Shown here piece by piece: positions 42,201 through 46,288 of a stretch of DNA of 46,288 nt. A program made the position numbers and the translations under genes. The notes below the pieces were generated by a model, which was not told where the DNA came from, did not search any database, and was given only the letters and a program-made list of their open reading frames with translations. The stretch's first letter is position 1. Every line of letters starts with the position of its first letter. This DNA comes from Moorena sp. SS36440bin_2. GTDB lineage: Bacteria; Cyanobacteriota; Cyanobacteriia; Cyanobacteriales; Coleofasciculaceae. The DNA is taken from the NCBI GenBank assembly GCA_011524395.1, contig WTKN01000066.1, positions 79,595-125,882 of the forward strand. The letters are read 5' to 3'.

Positions 42201-42929
42201 TTCCACGGAGAGAAGTGGGTAATTTCAGTCGCCTTTAGTCCCAATGGAGAAATCTTAGCCAGTGGTCATAATGATGATAGGGTAAGACTGTGGGATATTA
42301 GCACCGGTGAGTGTTTCAAAACCTTACTAGGACACAGGAGTTTGGTCTGGTCAGTTGCTTTCAGTCCAGATGGCACAATTGTTGCTAGTGGCAGTGAAGA
42401 CCAAACCGTTAAACTCTGGGATGTTGACACCGGCGACTGTTTGAGCACTTTGCAGGGACACCGAAATATCATCAAGTCCGTTGTGTTTAGTGGAAATGGC
42501 AGAATTCTCGCTAGTGGCTGTGAAGACCACACTCTCAGGCTCTGGAATGTTGGCACTGGTGAATGTCTCAACACGTTGCGCGGACACACCCATTACTTAC
42601 GCTCAGTGGCGTTCAGCCCTAATGGTAAACTGATCGCCAGTGGTAGTTATGATAAAACCTGTAAGCTCTGGGATGTTGAGACAGGTGAATGTCTCAAAAC
42701 TCTCCATGGCCATACTAATGTGGTATGGTCAGTTGCTTTCAGTCGAGATGGTTTAATGCTGGCCAGTAGCAGCAACGATGGCACAATTAAGTTTTGGGAT
42801 ATCGAGACGGCTCAATGTATCAAAACCCTGAGAGTGCCTAGACCCTATGAGGGGATGAATATCGCCGGTGTAACTGGTTTAACAAAAGCAACTATTACCT
42901 CCCTGAAAGCCTTGGGAGCAGTGGATTAG
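39294..42929 (+). CDS. Giant STAND protein: N-terminal HTH-like domain, NB-ARC ATPase, 14 WD40 repeats
   Basis: 1211 residues, starting at a TTG backed by a strong GAGGTGAG ribosome site. About 10-95: the helical N-terminal domain typical of cyanobacterial NB-ARC/WD40 proteins ([23 protein letters not shown]). About 130-450: NB-ARC NTPase with Walker [10 protein letters not shown], Walker [12 protein letters not shown] (about 242-252), TSREKP and [13 protein letters not shown] (GxP motif). The Walker A segment is duplicated: [14 protein letters not shown] follows at once. About 560-590: a short pentapeptide-like linker ([18 protein letters not shown]). About 594-1180: fourteen WD40 units, enough for two seven-bladed propellers, then the usual [16 protein letters not shown] tail. 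Such proteins oligomerise after ligand binding; many bacterial STAND NTPases act in phage defence, but no effector domain is visible here. It converges on the next gene with a 5-bp gap. Confidence 0.9.
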   Translation: MPSLQASRQGRLTIKQYRNRKGWTIEDHRWLVEASKILNPDIDWASSEYGLQEIYAPGVSLATWKRFLQGKPINAQVFQVFCQVLGLNWEYVIENNLPKSSIQKTTTKIPSNRVDWSAAPDVPVFFGRTEELATLVQWILQDRCRVVAILGMGGIGKTGLSLKLGKGGIGKTDQSLKLANGIQDEFEYVIWRSLLNAPPIIKILEELIKFLSNQVETDLPDTLDAQLSRLLHYLREHRCLIILDNVESILQGGDKPGQYREGYEEYEQLFRKIGEVSHQSCLLITSREKPHAIARLEGKTRPVRCLELSGFDVVNGKKIFNSIASFSGSDQQWQQLIEFYNGNPLSLEIVAKHIDEVFLGNIGDFLTEGKPVFDDFCEVLTWHFEQLSDYEKDILYWLAINREAVSLTQLREDILSPVAKQQLPVTLQSLQRRLPLEKSSAGFTLQPVLIEFMTETIIEQVSQEILTDKIALFNSHCLLKALAKQYIREAQYRLLLKPVIDRLIASFNSQRHLEENLNFSLSKIRENLVQRVGYAPGNILNMLCQLKTDLRGYDFSNLTIWQAYLQGVELVDVNFANATIAKSVFTQPFGSILSVGFSPDSQLLAAGDTMGKIHLWQIADSQYRLTLKGHTSWVLSLAFTRLDDGNSEQTQILASSSEDQTVRLWDIATSQCLHTLRGHRSRIWSVAFSGDGTIVASGSGDNTVRIWDVSTGECLNTLPDHSQTVRAVACSPDGAILASGSEDKTIKLWDSDTGECLTTLQGHSHQVRSVAFSPDGTTLASSSDDKTVRLWNLSTGECVKILRGHTKSIRSIGFSKDGTTLASSSDDKTVRLWNFSTGECLNKLYGHTNGVWSLAFSPDGVTLASGSDDQTVRLWNINTGQCLNTFRGYTNGVWSIAFSPDGTTLASGSEDQTVRLWDVATGECLDTLRGHTNLICSVAFSRDGAILVSGSKDQTLRLWDISTGECINTFHGEKWVISVAFSPNGEILASGHNDDRVRLWDISTGECFKTLLGHRSLVWSVAFSPDGTIVASGSEDQTVKLWDVDTGDCLSTLQGHRNIIKSVVFSGNGRILASGCEDHTLRLWNVGTGECLNTLRGHTHYLRSVAFSPNGKLIASGSYDKTCKLWDVETGECLKTLHGHTNVVWSVAFSRDGLMLASSSNDGTIKFWDIETAQCIKTLRVPRPYEGMNIAGVTGLTKATITSLKALGAVD
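39747..39830 (+). repeat. Tandem duplication of the Walker A segment
   Basis: Two 42-bp units (39747-39788 and 39789-39830) encode [14 protein letters not shown] and [14 protein letters not shown]. They differ at about a quarter of positions, mostly silent or conservative changes, so the duplication is older than the other internal repeats in this window. Confidence 0.85.
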
Positions 42930-42934
42930 ACGCC

Positions 42935-44359
42935 CTACCTACTAGCAGATAATATTTTTTTGAAGCACAAACCAATTACTCCAAAGATCACGATTAGCCC
43001 AACTGGTACTATGAAACTATTGATCCAAGGGTTGTCACAGCTGTTTTTGAAGGGTGGGATCATATTAGATACAGCCTTACACTGCTTCCCTTCAAAATCC
43101 ACTAAAGCTGTAACCGCTGTGCCCGCACCAACTACCGTTACTATATTTTGAAAAGTGCGATCGCGTTCTGCTTTTTCCAGCTCAATTTGACTACGAATGG
43201 CATTGAGCCTCGTTTCTAGCAACCTTAATGCCACCTCCATTATATCATAGTCTTTAGTAACCTGCAATAGGTAATTTTGCTTTACTTCTTTACTAAAGGT
43301 TTCTAAAAACTTCAGATTATTATCAGCACCTAATTTTTGGCATTTTTGGTTGATGATGTCTAAACGGGTTTGATAATTGAATACATTAATCTCGATAATT
43401 TTGTTTTGAAAATTTAGTTTAGGCAAATCTAGGGTATAATTCCCTAAAGACTTTTGAATATCATCCAGTTTTGCTGCTATGGTTTGCTCCCTAAACCCAG
43501 AAGCGTTTTGGTCACTGATAAGTCTCTGATTTTCTTCAGCCTGCTTATAGAAATTTACCAAGGATTTTTTGATTAACCGACTTTGGCTGTAAGCCCATAA
43601 AATTTTGTTTCTATAACTAAACATACCCATCCAATCCGTATACAACTCTGCTGCTTTTTCCATACTTGCTTGGTCAGGAAATATCATAATGATCACATGG
43701 CTGTTGCTCTGACTATGGGGTTGATATCGCCACAACTCAAAAACTTTACCACCAAACAAGCTGCCTTTTCCCTGTAAATCTTGTGACCAATTCGCCCCTT
43801 TATCGAAAACCTGAGCACCAGATTTTGCGTCTTTGTCCTGTTTTTTATAACTTTCTGGTGTTGATTCTCCCTGTAAATCTTGTGACCAATTGGCCGCTGT
43901 CTGGAAAACCTGATAACAGGATTGAGCAATGTATTCGTAGCTTTTGCTGGATGTTTTCGCTAACCATCCAGAAAGCATCCAAGTTTGCCCTAGGGTCGCT
44001 GTTTTACCTTGTAATCTCCATTCAATTTCGGCTCGGAGTCTGGCAAAACAGTCAGGGGTTTGAGGGTCGGTTTGATTGTTAATAGAACAATCAATTTGCA
44101 AGCCATAGGTATCATTTATGCGAACAGGGTAGTAGTACCCTTCTAGGGTATCGTTGGCTGTGGTAAAGTCATAGTACTTTTGCCTAGGGAGTAGTTCTAA
44201 ATATTTGGTTTCTAGATCAGGATCGAATAATTTACTATCTGCTGGGAGTTTAGCTCGGAACTTAGCTTGCTTTTCTTGCTTCTCAGCTTCAGTGAGGTTG
44301 AGAGCATCTCGTAAGTCATATAAAAATAAATCGAGATTTGGATAGATTAGATCGCTCAC
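42935..44359 (-). CDS. Membrane-anchored protein of unknown function, convergent with the STAND gene
   Basis: 474 residues. The N-terminal 300 are soluble (NLDLFLYDLRDALNLTEAEKQEKQAKFRAKLP, WMLSGWLAK, FELWRYQPHSQSNSHVIIMIFP). About 300-395 are helical and probably coiled coil (MEVALRLLETRLNAIRSQIELEKAERDR). Two hydrophobic segments close the protein (FQNIVTVVGAGTAVTALV, SFIVPVGLIVIFGVIGLCF) with a short cysteine-bearing loop between. A unit reading ANWSQDLQG occurs twice, about 33 residues apart (residues around 157 and 190), from a recent 23-bp-exact duplication near 43771 and 43869. The two-helix end on a coiled coil suggests a membrane-acting protein; a CorA-like or effector role is guesswork. 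No family name is recognised. Confidence 0.6.
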   Translation of the reverse strand: MSDLIYPNLDLFLYDLRDALNLTEAEKQEKQAKFRAKLPADSKLFDPDLETKYLELLPRQKYYDFTTANDTLEGYYYPVRINDTYGLQIDCSINNQTDPQTPDCFARLRAEIEWRLQGKTATLGQTWMLSGWLAKTSSKSYEYIAQSCYQVFQTAANWSQDLQGESTPESYKKQDKDAKSGAQVFDKGANWSQDLQGKGSLFGGKVFELWRYQPHSQSNSHVIIMIFPDQASMEKAAELYTDWMGMFSYRNKILWAYSQSRLIKKSLVNFYKQAEENQRLISDQNASGFREQTIAAKLDDIQKSLGNYTLDLPKLNFQNKIIEINVFNYQTRLDIINQKCQKLGADNNLKFLETFSKEVKQNYLLQVTKDYDIMEVALRLLETRLNAIRSQIELEKAERDRTFQNIVTVVGAGTAVTALVDFEGKQCKAVSNMIPPFKNSCDNPWINSFIVPVGLIVIFGVIGLCFKKILSASR

Positions 44360-44371
44360 TATAGCAAAGGG

Positions 44372-44440
44372 AATAGGGAACAGGGAGCAGGGAGCAGGGA
44401 GCAGGGAGTAGGGAACAGGGAACAGGGAACAGGGAGCAGC
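44372..44440. repeat. GGGAACA/GGGAGCA heptamer array
   Basis: About ten tandem heptamers (GGGAATA, GGGAACA, GGGAGCA variants) upstream of the membrane-anchored protein gene. It is followed by TATGTACCTAATAGTTATGA, which also follows the GGGAACA heptamers near 36290. Confidence 0.9.
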
Positions 44441-44505
44441 GTAAAAATCCTATGTACCTAATAGTTATGAAAAACGCTGTAATATGCCGTTGTAGTTTAG
44501 TTAAA

Positions 44506-44560
44506 GTCGCGAGAAGCCCCACGTCTCAATCCGTAGGATGAGCGTGGGATGAATCGCGAC
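44506..44560. other. Left-end hairpin of the IS200/IS605 element
   Basis: GTCGCGA (44506-44512) pairs with TCGCGAC (44554-44560), and inside it CCCACG pairs with CGTGGG (44543-44548), leaving a two-tier cruciform. It lies immediately past the tnpA stop, where Y1 transposases bind folded single-stranded ends. Confidence 0.65.
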
Positions 44561-44570
44561 ACTATGGTAG

Positions 44571-44984
44571 CTAGCCAGCAGGTCTATCCTGGTTTTCGAT
44601 ATATTTTTTGAGTTGGTTAATAGTAACTCCGCCACAACTCGCAATAAAATAAGAACTGTTCCATACGACATTTTTGCTATAAATATTATCAAGCTCTTCA
44701 CTGAATTGCTGACGGATCTTTCGGGAACTAACTGATTTTAAATTATTGACTAAATTACTCAAAGGGACATCTGGGTGGTATTGAAACAGGAGATGTATGT
44801 GATCGGCTTCTCCATTGAATTCTACTAAGTCCCCGTCCCACTTCTCCATTAAATCAGCAAATATATCATGTAATTCATTTAACATATCGCTTGTAAAGAC
44901 TTTACAGCGGTATTTTGTTGTTAAGACAAGGTGAGCTTTGAGATCGCTGACCGATCTACCTTTTGTGGCAAACTTTTTCTTCAT
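44571..44984 (-). CDS. tnpA: Y1 (HUH) transposase TnpA of IS200/IS605
   Basis: 137 residues, normal for the family. The HUH metal motif is H62-I-H64 in ADHIHLLFQYHPDVPLSNLVNNLKS. The nucleophilic tyrosine is Y128 in QLKKYIENQ, with Q132 as the usual fourth catalytic residue. It cuts and joins single-stranded DNA at folded ends, typically at the lagging strand of replication forks. The gene is transcribed away from tnpB. No disruption is visible. Confidence 0.95.
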   Translation of the reverse strand: MKKKFATKGRSVSDLKAHLVLTTKYRCKVFTSDMLNELHDIFADLMEKWDGDLVEFNGEADHIHLLFQYHPDVPLSNLVNNLKSVSSRKIRQQFSEELDNIYSKNVVWNSSYFIASCGGVTINQLKKYIENQDRPAG

Positions 44985-44992
44985 GGAACTAG

Positions 44993-45021
44993 TTGACGCT
45001 TTTTTATGTCAGTGATACAAT
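44993..45021 (+). promoter_or_regulatory. Promoter of tnpB
   Basis: TTGACG (44993-44998), a 17-base spacer and TACAAT (45016-45021) face tnpB, whose GTG start lies 29 bases downstream. This is close to the sigma-70 consensus. Confidence 0.65.
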
Positions 45022-45049
45022 AATAGCATACACTGAATAGCAATAAATC

Positions 45050-46231
45050 GTGAGAGTCGCCTACCAGTATCGATTACGTCTAACAAAAGCACAGAAAGCA
45101 TTGATAGACAACTGGCTGTCAATGCTTTGCGCGCAATACAATTATTTGTTGGCTGATCGGTTCAACTGGTACGAGCAAAATCGTTGTCCCATCAATGCTT
45201 GTCCCCTTGTTTGCCACTTTCCGGAGTTAAGGGAAAATCCTGACTATTACAGTCAGAAAAAGACCTTGCCAAATCTAAAAAAAACTCATCCTTGGTACAA
45301 AAAAATCCATTCTCAAGTACTTCAGGATGTGGTCAAAAGAGTTAAATTAGCCTTTGATAGGTTTATTAAAGGAGACAGTAATGGTAAACGAAGCGGAAGA
45401 CCTAGATTTAAGAAGCGGTGCCGCTATCGTACTTTTACTTACCCACAAATGAAGGAAGGGTGCCTAGAAGGAAACCTGATCAACCTACCAAAGCTAGGAA
45501 CGCTCAAGGTCATCCTTCATCGTCCCATTCCTGATGGATTCAAAATCAAGACGGCTTCTATAACCAAAAAATGTGATGGCTACTACTTGGTTCTGTCTCT
45601 AGAAGACAAAACTGTTCCGGAGGTTAAAGCTGATATTAATCCTGAATCAATAGTTGGTATTGATGTTGGGCTTAAAGAGTTTTTGACCACCTCCGAAGGA
45701 GAAACAATAGAGATGCCGCAATATTACCGAAAGTCTCAAAAAAGATTAAAGGTCATTCAGAAGCGAGTATCCCGACGGAAAAAAGGTGGCAATAATAGGC
45801 TCAAGGCTATCACGCAGCTTGCTAGGCAACACAAGAAAGTAGCGGATAAACGGAAAGATTTCCATTTGAAAACCGCTAATTATTTGCTTTCAAAGTACGA
45901 TGTAATAGCTCATGAAAAATTAAATGTTAAGGGGCTAGCTAAATCCCGGTTGGCTAAATCTGTCCTAGATGCTGGGTGGGTAAGCTTTCTGACAATCCTG
46001 GCAAGCAAAGCCGAAAATGCTGGCTTGTTAGCGATTCCGGTAAGTGCTATGAATACTTCACAAAATTGTTCCAATTGCGGCAAAAAAGTCCCCAAAAAGC
46101 TACATATACGATGGCATAATTGTTCCCATTGTGGGTGTAGCCTTGATCGTGACCATAATGCGGCGATCAATATCAGAAATAGAGCGGCAGGGCAGTCCGT
46201 TCTTAAAGCCCAGCGCCTCCGTAAGCAATAG
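45050..46231 (+). CDS. tnpB: RNA-guided endonuclease TnpB
   Basis: 393 residues from a GTG start. RuvC-type catalytic residues are all present: D205 in [12 protein letters not shown]289 in [13 protein letters not shown], and D368 in [11 protein letters not shown] zinc finger C340-x2-C343 and C358-x2-C361 sits between the last two. The N-terminal helical and wedge domains are complete ([32 protein letters not shown]). Characterised TnpB proteins use an omega RNA from the element's right end to cut DNA next to a short TAM, ancestral to Cas12. The RNA here would come from the tnpB 3' region and the sequence just past it. All features suggest a working protein. Confidence 0.95.
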   Translation: MRVAYQYRLRLTKAQKALIDNWLSMLCAQYNYLLADRFNWYEQNRCPINACPLVCHFPELRENPDYYSQKKTLPNLKKTHPWYKKIHSQVLQDVVKRVKLAFDRFIKGDSNGKRSGRPRFKKRCRYRTFTYPQMKEGCLEGNLINLPKLGTLKVILHRPIPDGFKIKTASITKKCDGYYLVLSLEDKTVPEVKADINPESIVGIDVGLKEFLTTSEGETIEMPQYYRKSQKRLKVIQKRVSRRKKGGNNRLKAITQLARQHKKVADKRKDFHLKTANYLLSKYDVIAHEKLNVKGLAKSRLAKSVLDAGWVSFLTILASKAENAGLLAIPVSAMNTSQNCSNCGKKVPKKLHIRWHNCSHCGCSLDRDHNAAINIRNRAAGQSVLKAQRLRKQ

Positions 46232-46248
46232 CTGGATTGGCTGGGAAG

Positions 46249-46278
46249 CCTACACTGAACCTGAAAGGTCAGTGTAGG
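46249..46278. other. Right-end hairpin of the IS200/IS605 element
   Basis: CCTACACTG pairs with CAGTGTAGG (9 bp), then a bulged A, then ACCT-GAA-AGGT closes the loop. It is 17 bases past the tnpB stop. The RE cleavage site and the end of a putative omega RNA should lie just beyond, at or past the window end. Confidence 0.75.
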
Positions 46279-46288
46279 AGCTGTCACT

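Larger units (their letters stand above)
44506..46288. mobile_element. IS200/IS605-family insertion sequence, right end at the window edge
   Basis: Divergent tnpA (minus) and tnpB (plus) share a 65-bp promoter region. The left part has a long hairpin (44506-44560) and the right part a hairpin (46249-46278), as expected for subterminal structures recognised by the Y1 transposase. Both genes are intact, so it may be active. Exact cleavage sites were not determined; the right boundary may lie beyond the window. Confidence 0.85.

Noticed and set aside
41303-42593. Several antisense frames of 80-113 codons inside the WD40 region
   Set aside because: They mirror the WD40 repeat period in another frame and are shadows of the sense gene.

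Overview
The window looks like chromosomal DNA of a large-genome filamentous cyanobacterium, with a strong flavour of marine Moorena (Moorea)-type genomes. The evidence is a cyanobacterial-order ATP synthase operon (atp1-atpI-atpH-atpG-atpF-atpD-atpA-atpC, with no beta or epsilon gene attached), psaC, a CruA-type carotenoid cyclase, DUF1830 and DUF4079 proteins, about 19 HIP1 octamers (GCGATCGC), and intergenic spacers filled with 7-bp tandem repeats and palindromic repeats. The genus is inference; the cyanobacterial assignment is secure.

Layout. 1-2.3 kb: 5' part of an RTX calcium-binding secreted protein and a polytopic membrane protein, both minus strand. 2.3-8.8 kb: the atp operon (minus), with a terminator at its end and a GNRA-loop hairpin in its leader. 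9.2-14.3 kb: a decayed membrane glycosyltransferase pseudogene, a CruA-like lycopene cyclase, a small orphan protein and a GPH/MFS transporter. 14.5-15.0 kb: a phosphoribosyltransferase. 15.5-20.0 kb: a plus-strand three-gene cassette (winged-helix protein, P-loop ATPase, DUF1802-PD-(D/E)XK nuclease). I recognise no named system in it, and it is the best candidate for an undescribed defence or DNA-processing system. It is followed by a 160-bp heptamer array and a decaying xisH/xisI pair. 21.5-26.4 kb: a coiled-coil protein, psaC, glmS and a Uma2-type nuclease (plus). 26.5-30.3 kb: a pentapeptide-repeat protein, a DICT/HD-GYP-like regulator and a B12-type radical SAM protein (minus). 30.9-37.4 kb: DUF1830, DUF4079, gcvT, a small membrane protein, an SDR, a lipoprotein and two Pol-beta-like nucleotidyltransferases. 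37.5-38.6 kb: an orphan IS630-type orfA and a LuxR-type regulator. 39.3-44.4 kb: a giant NB-ARC/WD40 STAND protein facing, with a 5-bp gap, a membrane-anchored protein of unknown function. 44.5-46.3 kb: an apparently intact IS200/IS605 element (tnpA and tnpB divergent) whose right end is at the window edge.

How the parts work together. The atp genes and psaC are housekeeping energy genes, and glmS and gcvT are core metabolism. Between them lie accessory islands (15.5-20.8 kb and 37.5-46.3 kb) that carry predicted nucleases, STAND-type ATPases, transposases and pseudogenes. Short repeats have entered coding sequence at least twice (a 44-bp palindromic element in a nucleotidyltransferase, and a GGTTGAAGGTT-type repeat in the CruA-like linker), and several proteins carry young internal duplications, including a doubled Walker A loop. 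All functions are assigned by reading motifs; no database search was run.
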